From CAIYRG01 sp036273455 (GTDB lineage Bacteria; Pseudomonadota; Alphaproteobacteria; Micropepsales; Micropepsaceae), in contig DASUHP010000143.1 of assembly GCA_036273455.1 (NCBI GenBank), forward strand, positions 1 through 24,832: 24,832 bases of DNA, read 5' to 3'. The stretch's first letter is position 1, and every line of letters begins with the position of its first letter. The translations under genes were made by a program, and so were the position numbers. Shown here one piece after another: positions 1 to 7,331 of this stretch. The notes beneath the pieces were generated by a model. It saw nothing but the letters and a program-made list of their open reading frames with translations. It searched no databases and had not been told where the DNA came from.

Positions 1-501
1 CGCTTCCTGCATACCAGGTTCAAGGTGATTGGCGGGTATACGGAAGGTTCGGGCGTGACGCTGGCGCTGGAGCGGGGCGAAGTGGATGGCGTGTGCGGAA
101 TGTCATATTCGACGCTGAAAACCACCCATCCCGACTGGTTCCGCGATCACCGCGTGAATGTCATCTTGCAGATTGGGTTGAACAAGCTGAAGGAGCTGGA
201 TGGTGTGCCGTCGGCTCTGGATCTGGTGGGCGGGCACGACAAAGATGTGCTCGAGCTGATCCTGATCCGGCAGGAAATGGGCCGGCCGTTTGCGTTGCCG
301 CCGGGTGTTTCGGCCGATCGCATCGGTATTCTGAGGCGGGCATTCGATGCCGCGCTGAAAGATGCGGGGTTTGTCGCCGAAGCGCAGAAGCTTAATCTGG
401 AAATCGACCCGCTGACCGGTGAACAGATTGCGGGTTTGCTGCAAAAGGCTTATGGCGCGCCCAAAGCGGTGATTGTCGAAGCCGCGGAGCTGGCGAAATG
501 A
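1..501 (+). CDS. Bug/TctC-family periplasmic binding protein, 3' part only
   Basis: This is the C-terminal 166 residues of a tripartite tricarboxylate transporter receptor (Bug/TctC family), a periplasmic protein that captures small carboxylates. The frame is open from the first base of the window, so the start lies upstream and the gene is cut by the window edge, not truncated biologically. It aligns clearly with the full-length paralogue at 8210-9346. Both carry a GGYT/AGYT turn, an 'LERGEVDG' or 'MERGEVDG' segment, 'VPSALD', a 'GRP' followed by 'PPGV', and a C-terminal lobe with 'MRRAF' or 'LRRAF'. The stop codon overlaps the next gene's ATG by 4 bp (ATGA), so the two are probably translated together. 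No TctA or TctB membrane genes are visible. Family assignment is firm; the ligand is unknown. Confidence 0.9.
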   Translation, partial: RFLHTRFKVIGGYTEGSGVTLALERGEVDGVCGMSYSTLKTTHPDWFRDHRVNVILQIGLNKLKELDGVPSALDLVGGHDKDVLELILIRQEMGRPFALPPGVSADRIGILRRAFDAALKDAGFVAEAQKLNLEIDPLTGEQIAGLLQKAYGAPKAVIVEAAELAK

Positions 502-1397
502 TGGGTAAAATCGGAATACTGGCGGTCGTTATGTTCTTTGCGCCGCCGTGTTTTCATGCGGCGCGCGCTGCCGATGCGCCCGACTTCTCCGGCTTCTGGG
601 GCCGCAACGCGATGGATTTCGAGCCCACTCCCACCGGTCCGAAGCCGATCACCAATCTCCAGCGCCGGCGCGACGGCACAAGCGACACTGAGCAAGTCGG
701 CGATTATCACAATCCGATTCTGAAGCCCCAGGCCGCCGAAGTGGTGCGGGAGCGCGGGGAAATGTCGAAGACGGGAAAACCGTTTCCCGATCCGTCCAAC
801 CAATGCGCCCCATATCCGCCGCCCTTCATCTTCGCCCAGCAGCTCGGCGTGCAGCTGATGCAGCAGAAGGACCGGATCACCATGCTGTATAATCAGGACG
901 ATCAGGTCCGCTATGTGCGTTTGAATTCGACGCATCCCAAAGTTGTGCGCCCGAGCTGGAAAGGCGATTCCATCGGCCATTATGAAGGCGACACGCTGGT
1001 GATCGACACGGTGGGGATCAAACCCGGCCCGCTCGGCCTCGTCGATCGTTACGGCACGCCGCACAGCGATGCGCTGCATCTGGTCGAACGCTATCGCCTG
1101 ATTGACGGCAAGGCTGCGCGCGAAGCCGCCGATCGTCAGCAGAAACAGAATGGCGTGATCATGAATGGCGGTTCCGTCGTGCTGGACCGCAACGATCCGG
1201 GGCCGGATTTGCAACTTCAGTTCACGGTGGAAGATCCGAACACTTTCACCACGCCGTGGTCGGCCATCGTCACATATCGCCACCGGTCGGGTCCCTGGCT
1301 GGAGCAGGTCTGCGCCGAAAGTCCCATTGCGCTTCCGAATGAGTTTTCCGCAAGCAATGGCATGCATGTGCCGATGGCTCAGCGGGCGGATTTTTGA
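498..1397 (+). CDS. secreted protein of unknown function with 'EGDTLVIDTVG' motif
   Basis: This encodes a 299-residue protein with a clear Sec signal peptide: a hydrophobic stretch at about residues 5-16, then an Ala-rich cleavage zone ending near residue 25. The mature part opens with 'DFSGFWGR' and has, near its middle, 'GHYEGDTLVIDTVG'. That second motif is typical of a widespread family of exported proteins, found in proteobacteria and acidobacteria, whose function I do not know. There are few cysteines and no membrane segment after the signal, so it is probably periplasmic. It overlaps the upstream binding-protein gene by 4 bp and is likely its operon partner. ATG 498 is chosen for this overlap; the second ATG at 501 is an equally possible start. 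I cannot assign a reaction. Confidence 0.85.
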   Translation: MMGKIGILAVVMFFAPPCFHAARAADAPDFSGFWGRNAMDFEPTPTGPKPITNLQRRRDGTSDTEQVGDYHNPILKPQAAEVVRERGEMSKTGKPFPDPSNQCAPYPPPFIFAQQLGVQLMQQKDRITMLYNQDDQVRYVRLNSTHPKVVRPSWKGDSIGHYEGDTLVIDTVGIKPGPLGLVDRYGTPHSDALHLVERYRLIDGKAAREAADRQQKQNGVIMNGGSVVLDRNDPGPDLQLQFTVEDPNTFTTPWSAIVTYRHRSGPWLEQVCAESPIALPNEFSASNGMHVPMAQRADF

Positions 1398-1431
1398 GGA
1401 CGCCGGTCAGTAGTCTCTGATTGGGAAGGTT

Positions 1432-1492
1432 CCCCCCTCCGTCTCGCGCGCATGGCGCGCGATCCACCTCCCCCGTAAAACGGGGGAGGAAA
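1432..1492. repeat. dispersed GC-rich hairpin repeat, family A, short copy
   Basis: Two perfect hairpins lie side by side. The first is TCGCGCG (1444-1450) with CGCGCGA (1456-1462) around a 5-base loop. The second is CCTCCCCCG (1467-1475) with CGGGGGAGG (1481-1489) around a 5-base loop. The same left end and first hairpin, with small changes, recur at 8223-8250, so this is a dispersed element rather than a local terminator. No T tract follows on either strand. The rest of the gap between the flanking genes (1398-1653) shows nothing further that I can support. Confidence 0.8.
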
Positions 1493-1653
1493 CATGGGCG
1501 GAAGCGCGATTTCGTCCGCCGGCGGCTCAAAAATCGGCGGTTTGGCTGGTGACTAAGGCTGGTTGTGTGCTTGGCAGGGGCAGCGGGAGGCAATAGTCTG
1601 GGCATTCGAATATTGTCGCGTGAGTCCCCCCTGCACCAACCCGGGAGCGTCTA

Positions 1654-3372
1654 ATGACCACCGCCATGCGCATTCGTCTTTCTCTTGCGAAATTGTCCTT
1701 CGCCGCACTGGCGGGCACGAGCCTGCTGGCACTGTCGGCCGCCGGCCAAGCGGCGATGGCGCAGAACAACCACCCGGTCGCACTGATCGGCACGGTATCC
1801 TCGCAAGCTGAAGGCAAGATGGAAGGCGTCGTGGTCAGCGCCAAGCGCCGCGGTTCGACCATGATGATCTCGGTCGATACCAATGCGAAAGGCGAATACG
1901 CATTTCCGCAGGACCGGCTCGCGCCGGGAATTTACGACATCACGATGCGTGCGGTCGGCTACACGCTGAAGCCGACGTCGGCGGTGATCCAGACGGGCGA
2001 GCCCGCGCATCTCGACCTTCAACTCGCGAAGGCCGCGCCGGAAACTCTCGCGCTGCAATTGACCAACAGCGAATGGATGCAGAGCGCGCCCGGCACGCCG
2101 ACGGAGAAAATCGAATTGCTGCGCTGCCTCGATTGCCACGGGTTGCAGCGGCCGATGTTCTCGAAGGAAAACCCCCACGAGATGGCGCAGACCATCGAGC
2201 GCATGGGCCTGCACGCCGCGAATGCGTCGCCGACTTTCCCGTTCTTCCTGCAGACCGCATCCGAGAGACTGGTGCAGCCGCCGACCAAGGTGCAGGAAGA
2301 ATTCGGCAAGTATATTGCCTCGATCAATCTGAGCTCCGGCAAAACCTGGAACTACAAACTGCAAACGCAGTCGCGGCCGACCGGCAAATCCACCCAGGTG
2401 ATCGTCACGACCTATGATCTTCCCGAACTGGCGGCGCCGCATGACACCATGCGCGACAAGGACGGGAATGTCTGGTTCTCGGATTTCCAGCACATGTTTA
2501 TTTCGAAACTGGATCCGAAGACAGGAAATGTGACGCGTTATCCGGTGCCGATCTCCAAACCCGGATTCCCGACTGGCGGGTTGATGATCACCATGGATAA
2601 GGACGGCAACATCTGGGAAGCCATGATGGGGCAGTCGGAAATCGCCGAACTCAATCCGAAGACCGGAAAGGTGTCGACCTATCTGGCGCCGGACTGGAAC
2701 AAAGTCGACACGCGGTTCACCATGATCGACGCGTTCCATTCCAACGTCGACAACAAATTATGGGCCAAAACCAGCGGCGGCCCGGATCCCGGCCATGCCA
2801 ACAAGCTGTATCAGTTCGATCTGACGACGCACCAATTCCACGAAGTCCTGCCGCCGGCCGGAAAGCGTGACATTGCCGCCTATGGCCTGGTCACCGACCT
2901 CGAGAACAATGTGTATGGTCTCGACAACAACCCGCTCCAGAAGCAGATCTGGCGCACGGATGCGAAGACCGGCGAGACGACGTATATCGATCTCCCCGCC
3001 GGCGTCGGTGGTGCGCGCCGCGGCCATATCGATGCGCAGGACCGGCTGTGGTTCTCGCAGTTCCATGCCAACCGTTTCACGATGTATGACGCCAAAAACC
3101 ACAAAATCAGGATGTGGGAGGTGCCGGTCCCCTATGCCGGCGCCTATGACGTCCAGTTCGACGACAACAAATATGCTTGGGGCGCCGATATGAGCACCGA
3201 TCTGGTGCAGCGGCTGAATGTCGATACCAGCGAATGGAGTTCATATCTCCTGCCGATTTCGATCAACACGCGCCATGTCGATGTGCAGAAGGATGCGAAT
3301 GGGCTGTCCAGCATGTGGACCGAAGGCCAGCAGAACGGGAAGATCGTCCATATTGAGCCGCTGAGTCCGTAG
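1654..3372 (+). CDS. secreted carboxypeptidase-regulatory-like / cytochrome c / Vgb-like propeller protein
   Basis: This 572-residue exported protein has three recognisable parts. A signal peptide covers about residues 1-36, ending in 'AMAQ'. Residues 40-130 form a carboxypeptidase regulatory-like beta-sandwich ('GVVVSAKRRGSTMMISVDTN', 'GEYAFPQDRLAPGIYDI'). A single c-type haem site, Cys158-Leu-Asp-Cys161-His162, follows. The rest is a virginiamycin B lyase-like (Vgb) propeller. I count seven repeats opening with a [DN]-x-x-W-type strand, such as 'GNVWFSDF', 'GNIWEAMM', 'NKLWAKTS', 'DRLWFSQF' and 'SSMWTEGQ', each followed by a 'D-x-K-T-G-x-x-x-x-Y' loop. A GGGAG ribosome site precedes ATG 1654. 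It is probably a periplasmic electron-transfer or sensor protein. True Vgb lyases lack the haem, so antibiotic lyase activity should not be assumed. Confidence 0.85.
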   Translation: MTTAMRIRLSLAKLSFAALAGTSLLALSAAGQAAMAQNNHPVALIGTVSSQAEGKMEGVVVSAKRRGSTMMISVDTNAKGEYAFPQDRLAPGIYDITMRAVGYTLKPTSAVIQTGEPAHLDLQLAKAAPETLALQLTNSEWMQSAPGTPTEKIELLRCLDCHGLQRPMFSKENPHEMAQTIERMGLHAANASPTFPFFLQTASERLVQPPTKVQEEFGKYIASINLSSGKTWNYKLQTQSRPTGKSTQVIVTTYDLPELAAPHDTMRDKDGNVWFSDFQHMFISKLDPKTGNVTRYPVPISKPGFPTGGLMITMDKDGNIWEAMMGQSEIAELNPKTGKVSTYLAPDWNKVDTRFTMIDAFHSNVDNKLWAKTSGGPDPGHANKLYQFDLTTHQFHEVLPPAGKRDIAAYGLVTDLENNVYGLDNNPLQKQIWRTDAKTGETTYIDLPAGVGGARRGHIDAQDRLWFSQFHANRFTMYDAKNHKIRMWEVPVPYAGAYDVQFDDNKYAWGADMSTDLVQRLNVDTSEWSSYLLPISINTRHVDVQKDANGLSSMWTEGQQNGKIVHIEPLSP

Positions 3373-3381
3373 GCCCGGATT

Positions 3382-3529
3382 GTCATCCCCGGCGAGCGTT
3401 GCGAAGCAACGCGAGGGAAGGGGATCCATCAGGGGCGCGTCCGCGCGCCAAAAGAATCTATTCGCGCCGCGGACGCGGCGCGGATGGGTTCCCTTCCCCT
3501 CGCGCATTCCGCGCTCGGCCGGGAATGAC
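3382..3529. repeat. long nested palindromic repeat between convergent genes, family B
   Basis: The outer arms are GTCATCCCC (3382-3390) and GGGAATGAC (3521-3529), complementary at 8 of 9 positions. Inside them, GCGAGGGAAGGGGATCCATC (3411-3430) pairs with a near-complementary stretch ending at about 3503, and a GC-rich core pairs around 3436-3480. A small perfect hairpin, CGTTGC-GAA-GCAACG, lies at 3397-3411. The whole unit can form a branched cruciform. 'GTCATCCCCGGC' ends are known from dispersed elements in alphaproteobacteria. It lies exactly between the convergent genes ending at 3372 and 3541. On the plus strand a T-rich stretch (3533-3541) follows, so it may also end transcription. Confidence 0.8.
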
Positions 3530-3540
3530 ACGGTTTGATT

Positions 3541-3840
3541 TTACTGGTGGGCGCCGCGGTCGAGGGGGGAGAAGCTCGTGAACATGCGGCACCAGCCCAT
3601 CGGGCTGATATCGCCCTCGACCAGCACGCAGCTTTTGGGAAATTGGAAATAGGGGCACTCGCCGCAGGCATCCGTGCCGTTCGGGCGATCCTGATATTTC
3701 GCCGCGGCCTGCGTCAGCTTCTTCTGTTCCTGGGGCTTGTATTCCTGGGCTTTGGCAGCCGTGGCGCCACAGGTTGCGGCAGCGGCAACTACGCCCATGG
3801 TTTTGATAAAGGCCCTTCGCGACGAATCCGACGACGACAT
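3541..3840 (-). CDS. high-potential iron-sulfur protein (HiPIP), Tat-exported
   Basis: This 99-residue protein begins with a Tat signal, 'SRRAFIKTMG' at residues 7-16, followed by an Ala-rich hydrophobic stretch. That fits export of a folded, cofactor-loaded protein to the periplasm. The mature part has four cysteines (Cys59, Cys62, Cys71, Cys84) in a C-x2-C-x8-C-x12-C pattern, with the 'GWC' ending typical of HiPIPs, which carry one [4Fe-4S] cluster and pass single electrons. The 8-residue gap is shorter than in the classical purple-bacterial proteins. ATG 3840 is chosen because GGGAGGAAA lies just upstream and the Tat motif then sits at the N-terminus; longer starts up to 3897 would bury it. 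Its redox partner is unknown, but the haem protein next door is also periplasmic. Confidence 0.9.
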   Translation of the reverse strand: MSSSDSSRRAFIKTMGVVAAAATCGATAAKAQEYKPQEQKKLTQAAAKYQDRPNGTDACGECPYFQFPKSCVLVEGDISPMGWCRMFTSFSPLDRGAHQ

Positions 3841-3931
3841 GCGCTTTCCTCCCACGCAACTGGTATCCGATGATATCCAAACTGCGGTGGCGCGCAAATG
3901 CCGCGAAGAGCCAGCGTGACGATTGGCAATG

Positions 3932-4729
3932 TCAGAGATAGGCGATCAGGCGAAAACCTCCGCCGAATCCGGGTGCGGCATCTGACACCCCGATGATGGC
4001 GTAGGCCGAGATGCCGAGATCCGGCAAAAACCGCCAGAGCGCATACGGGTCAAGGCTGACGTAATCCGAAAGACCGGCCTCGTATTTCTGGCGGTAATCG
4101 AGCGTGGCGCCGACTGCGACATTGTCCTGCGGCTTAAAGTTCACGCCGGCGGTGACACGCACGCCGCTGAGCAAGGTAAATCCCGCCGGACTGCCGAGCC
4201 ACTGATAACCCAGTGATCCAAACAACAGCGTGGCCGGGGTGATGCTGTGGAACAGATTCGCCTGCGCCGTGAAGTCGGTTTTTCCCGTCCCGAGCTGAGC
4301 CCCCGCGGTCGGAAATTTCACTGTGCCGGCGAGCTCGACACCCGGGATAGGTCCGTCTTCCGCGAACAAAGTCCAGCCGCCGGTCGCCGTCAGATCGCCG
4401 ATCCCGGAGGCCTCCGATACAGTTTTCGTTGGTTTGGCGACCACGATATCGCCGGCGGAAATGCCGGGGCCTTTTATGTCGAGATACGGAATCGAAGCTT
4501 CGAGGCGGAGGTTTCCTTCCTGGAATTTTACGCCGAACGGCACGTCGAGGACGCGCGTGTCGGAGGTTAATCCATACCGGCCCGTCGAATAGTCCAATCC
4601 GCCCGAGAATTCGAAATCGATCGGCGTTGCTGCCGCTGTTGCCGCCTCGCTCGGCGCGGTTGCCGCCATCGCAGGAGCGGAGAGCATGGAGCCGGCGGCA
4701 AGACAGCAGGCTGCAATCCTGAATTTCAT
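3932..4729 (-). CDS. predicted outer-membrane beta-barrel protein
   Basis: This 265-residue protein has a signal peptide (about residues 1-22, ending 'PAMA') followed by a low-complexity Ala/Thr linker to about residue 36. The remainder alternates polar and hydrophobic residues with many Gly, Tyr and Phe. Strand pairs such as 'FEFSGGLDYSTGRYG', 'LRLEASIPYLDI' and 'NVAVGATLDYRQKYE' are joined by short turns, and the chain ends in 'GGGFRLIAYL', as outer-membrane barrels often do. I estimate 10-12 strands. It resembles the loosely defined 'transporter / MetA-pathway of phenol degradation-like' barrel group, but I cannot name a substrate. It lies 91 bp upstream of the HiPIP gene on the same strand, so the two could share a transcript. 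Confidence 0.75.
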   Translation of the reverse strand: MKFRIAACCLAAGSMLSAPAMAATAPSEAATAAATPIDFEFSGGLDYSTGRYGLTSDTRVLDVPFGVKFQEGNLRLEASIPYLDIKGPGISAGDIVVAKPTKTVSEASGIGDLTATGGWTLFAEDGPIPGVELAGTVKFPTAGAQLGTGKTDFTAQANLFHSITPATLLFGSLGYQWLGSPAGFTLLSGVRVTAGVNFKPQDNVAVGATLDYRQKYEAGLSDYVSLDPYALWRFLPDLGISAYAIIGVSDAAPGFGGGFRLIAYL

Positions 4730-4802
4730 TTCAAATTCCCCCAGGCGGATTGTTCTTGGACTGACGAATGACGATTACCATGCATTTAACCGCGCATGGG
4801 TT

Positions 4803-4821
4803 TTGTCACGATCTTGTCACG
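4803..4821. promoter_or_regulatory. tandem TTGTCACG repeat in a divergent intergenic region
   Basis: TTGTCACG occurs at 4803-4810 and again at 4814-4821, so the two copies are 11 bp apart, about one helical turn. They lie in the 139-bp gap between the divergent barrel gene (start 4729) and small membrane protein gene (start 4869). On the minus strand each copy reads CGTGACAA, which also resembles a -35 hexamer. This could be an operator for a dimeric regulator or overlapping promoter elements. I have no direct evidence of function. Confidence 0.3.
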
Positions 4822-4868
4822 GCCCGCGCCGCGACCGCGCGCGGAACCGGTGTAATTATGCGCCGGCG

Positions 4869-5222
4869 ATGAACGTCAGGACTTTCCGGCTCTCAATGTT
4901 TGCCGTCTGTGGATGGCTAATTCTGGTGAATGGGGTGCGGGCATTCTCCGTTCCCTGGAGCGGCACGCCATTGCAGTGGTTTGCCGTGTCGCTGGACCTG
5001 GTGGTGATTGGCATCATTGCCTTGCCACCGATCCGGGCGCTTTATTCCGAAAAATACCGGCTAAAACTGGCAGAGGCGGACGAGCGATTCCGCAATTCTC
5101 CCCTGCTGCGGTGGGGCGCATGGGTTTTGTCCGGCGTGTGGGCGGTGCTGATCACCTCGCAATTGCTTGGCTGGACATATGGTGCGCTGATGCAGACGGT
5201 GGCGGTCAGTTTTTTGCAGTGA
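4869..5222 (+). CDS. small integral membrane protein, unknown function
   Basis: Translation from ATG 4869 gives 117 residues with three likely membrane segments: about residues 7-25, 37-55 and 84-104. A charged stretch 'SEKYRLKLAEADERFR' lies between the second and third segments. I do not recognise the family. The frame stays open upstream to 4686, but that part overlaps the 5' end of the divergent barrel gene and does not look like protein, so I use the internal ATG. No strong ribosome site precedes it, and a slightly later ATG ('MFAVCG') is possible. It ends 4 bp before the convergent csaA gene. Confidence 0.55.
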   Translation: MNVRTFRLSMFAVCGWLILVNGVRAFSVPWSGTPLQWFAVSLDLVVIGIIALPPIRALYSEKYRLKLAEADERFRNSPLLRWGAWVLSGVWAVLITSQLLGWTYGALMQTVAVSFLQ

Positions 5223-5226
5223 TTCG

Positions 5227-5562
5227 CTAAAACAGTTTCGATCCGTTTGGCAGTTTGCGCTCCGGTTGCGCGAGCACAACCCGGCCGCGCTCATCGACAA
5301 AGCCGGTGGTGAGGCATTGCGAAACAAAGGGCCCGATCTGCTTTGGCGGAAAATTCACAACGCAGATGACCTGGCGGCCGATCAGCTCGTCTTTGCTGTA
5401 GAGTTCGGTGATCTGGGCGCTTGAGCGTCTCGTGCCGAGCTCGCCGAAATCGATGGTGAGCTTGTAAGCCGGCTTCCGTGCTTCGGGAAAATCCTGAACG
5501 TCGACGATCGTCCCGACGCGCAATTCCAGTTTCGCAAACTCATTCCAGCTGATCTGTTCCAT
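5227..5562 (-). CDS. csaA: CsaA tRNA-binding-domain chaperone
   Basis: This 111-residue protein matches the single-domain CsaA family along its whole length. That family is an OB-fold tRNA-binding domain related to the C-terminus of methionyl-tRNA synthetase, forms dimers, and has been described as an export-related chaperone. Visible family features are 'FAKLELRVGTIVDV' at residues 9-22, 'ARKPAYKLTIDFG' at 28-40, 'SSAQITELYS', 'GRQVICVVNFPPKQIGPFVS' and the C-terminal 'LPNGSKLF'. The length equals the usual 107-112 residues. It starts 56 bp from the divergent GMC oxidoreductase gene and is probably transcribed alone. It appears to be a housekeeping gene unrelated to the operon beside it. Confidence 0.95.
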   Translation of the reverse strand: MEQISWNEFAKLELRVGTIVDVQDFPEARKPAYKLTIDFGELGTRRSSAQITELYSKDELIGRQVICVVNFPPKQIGPFVSQCLTTGFVDERGRVVLAQPERKLPNGSKLF

Positions 5563-5589
5563 AGTGGCTCGTTTTGCTGCCCTGCCGAG

Positions 5590-5595
5590 GATAAT
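5590..5595 (+). promoter_or_regulatory. possible -10 element of the GMC-to-CMD operon
   Basis: GATAAT matches the sigma-70 -10 consensus at 5 of 6 bases and lies 24-29 bp upstream of the GTG start at 5619, within the 56-bp divergent gap. No good -35 hexamer is visible at 16-18 bp upstream, so this is a weak call based mainly on location. It is the only promoter-like element I find ahead of the eleven-gene operon. Confidence 0.25.
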
Positions 5596-5618
5596 CTCTC
5601 CCGCCGTCGAGTGGAAAA

Positions 5619-7283
5619 GTGGAATGTGGGGAGCGGGTGGGAGAAAACTATTACGACTACATCATTGTCGGGGCGGGGTCGGCGGGCTGCGTTCTTGCCA
5701 ATCGGCTGAGTGAAGACGAAGGCGCTGAGGTCCTGCTGCTGGAAGCGGGCGGCGCCGACCGGCATCCGTACCTGCACATCCCGCTCGGCCTCGGACGCAT
5801 GCACAAGGCGCGGATGTTCGACTGGGGCTATGACAGCGAGCCGGAACGGGCGCTGAATGGCCGGCGCATTGAAGCGATGCGCGGCAAAGTGCTGGGCGGC
5901 AGCTCATCCATCAATGTGATGGCGTTCACGCGCGGCGATCCGGCGGATTACGACCGATGGGCGAAGAATGGCGCAGCCGGCTGGTCCTATGCCGACGTGC
6001 TGCCCTGGTTCAAACGCTGCGAAAGCTGGGAGGAGGGCGAGACAGAATATCGCGGCGGTGGTGGACCGATCGGTGTCGAATGGGCGAAAACGCGCGATCC
6101 GCTGTTCACTGCCTGGCTCGATGCGGCGAGAGCCGCCGGTTACCCGGTGATCCACGATTACAATGCGAAAACACATGAGGGCTTTGCCCGCAGCCAATAT
6201 TCGATTCGGAACGGCATGCGCTGCTCGGCATCGGTCGCTTACTTACGGCCGGCGCTGAAGCGGCCGAACCTGAATGTCGTCACCTATGCGCATGTGCTCC
6301 GTATCCTGACCAAGTCCACGCGCGCGACCGGCATCGCATATGAATGCAAGGGCGAAAGGCGGCAGGCGTTCGCGAACAGCGAAGTGATCATCGCCGCCGG
6401 AGCCTTCAACTCGCCGCAAATCCTGATGCTGTCGGGCATCGGGCCGGCCGAACAATTGCAGCGATTCGGAATCAAGGTACTGGCCGATCTGCCGGTCGGG
6501 CGCAATCTACACGATCATGTCGCGGTGCTGATCATGTACGGCCGTCGCGATGCCGGGCCGTTCCGCGACGCGATGCGGCTGGACCGGATGTCTCTGGCCA
6601 TGCTGCAGGCCTGGTTCACCGGCAAGGGTGCCGCAACCGTCGTGCCGGGGGGATTGCATGCCTTCATACGGACCCGGCCCGAACTGGCGGTCCAGGATAT
6701 TGAATTCATGTTCCGCGGAGCGCCGCCGCACGCCCATCTGTGGATGCCGCCGTTCACCCGTGCCTATGCCGACGGTTTTGGCATCCGTCCAACACTGTTG
6801 CACGGCCAAAGCCGCGGCGAGGTGCGGCTGGCGCCGGGCCATGCGATGATGCATCCAGAGATCAGGTTCAATCTGCTGACCGCGCGCGGCGACATCGAAA
6901 TTTTGCGCGAGGGATTCAGGCGGGCGCGCGAAGTGGCGCATCAGACGCCGCTGGACGCGTTTCGTGGCGTCGAAGCATCGCCGGGCGACAAGGTCCAAAC
7001 CGACGCGGAAATCGACGGGTGGATTCGCAAGACCTGCGTGACCGCGCATCATCCGGCGGGGACCTGCGCCATGGGAACAGGCGAGAATTGCGTGCTCGAC
7101 CCATATTTGCGGGTGCGCGGCATTGAAAATCTACGGGTGGTGGACGCGTCCGTGATGCCGGACCAGGTGTCGGCCCATATCAATGCGACCGTGTTCATGA
7201 TTGCTGAGAAGGCCGCAGATTTGATCCGCAAGCGACCCGCAGCGGCAGCAAAAGAACACGCGCGAGTGGTTGCGCCCGCGTAA
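5619..7283 (+). CDS. GMC-family FAD-dependent alcohol/choline-type oxidoreductase
   Basis: This 554-residue flavoenzyme oxidises a primary or secondary alcohol to an aldehyde or ketone in the GMC family. The ADP-binding Gly18-x-Gly20-x-x-Gly23 is at the N-terminus. 'VLGGSSSINVMAFTRG' is GMC signature 1 and 'GAFNSPQILMLSGIGP' is signature 2. The C-terminal active-site segments are 'HHPAGTCAMG' and 'VDASVMPDQVSAHINATVF'. Length is normal for the choline dehydrogenase-like branch, but these motifs do not identify choline as the substrate. There is no signal peptide, so it is cytoplasmic. It is the first gene of an eleven-gene plus-strand run, and the next gene begins 48 bp on. The start could be GTG 5619 or GTG 5637; neither has a well-spaced ribosome site. 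Confidence 0.92.
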   Translation: MECGERVGENYYDYIIVGAGSAGCVLANRLSEDEGAEVLLLEAGGADRHPYLHIPLGLGRMHKARMFDWGYDSEPERALNGRRIEAMRGKVLGGSSSINVMAFTRGDPADYDRWAKNGAAGWSYADVLPWFKRCESWEEGETEYRGGGGPIGVEWAKTRDPLFTAWLDAARAAGYPVIHDYNAKTHEGFARSQYSIRNGMRCSASVAYLRPALKRPNLNVVTYAHVLRILTKSTRATGIAYECKGERRQAFANSEVIIAAGAFNSPQILMLSGIGPAEQLQRFGIKVLADLPVGRNLHDHVAVLIMYGRRDAGPFRDAMRLDRMSLAMLQAWFTGKGAATVVPGGLHAFIRTRPELAVQDIEFMFRGAPPHAHLWMPPFTRAYADGFGIRPTLLHGQSRGEVRLAPGHAMMHPEIRFNLLTARGDIEILREGFRRAREVAHQTPLDAFRGVEASPGDKVQTDAEIDGWIRKTCVTAHHPAGTCAMGTGENCVLDPYLRVRGIENLRVVDASVMPDQVSAHINATVFMIAEKAADLIRKRPAAAAKEHARVVAPA

Positions 7284-7331
7284 CGGCTTTCGGTACTCTC
7301 GTCACCGGCGATATCACCCCGGGATACCGGA

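Noticed and set aside
1467..1489. Strong hairpin as a rho-independent terminator for the gene ending at 1397
   Set aside because: No T tract follows on either strand, and the hairpin is part of a dispersed repeat also present at 8223.
1562..1618. Possible -35/-10 pair before the Vgb-like gene (TTGGCA and CAATAG)
   Set aside because: The spacing is 14 bp, too short for a credible sigma-70 promoter.
5565..5578. TGGC...TGC pattern resembling a sigma-54 promoter before the GMC gene
   Set aside because: The GG and GC doublets are 10 bp apart instead of the required 12, and no enhancer-binding regulator is nearby.
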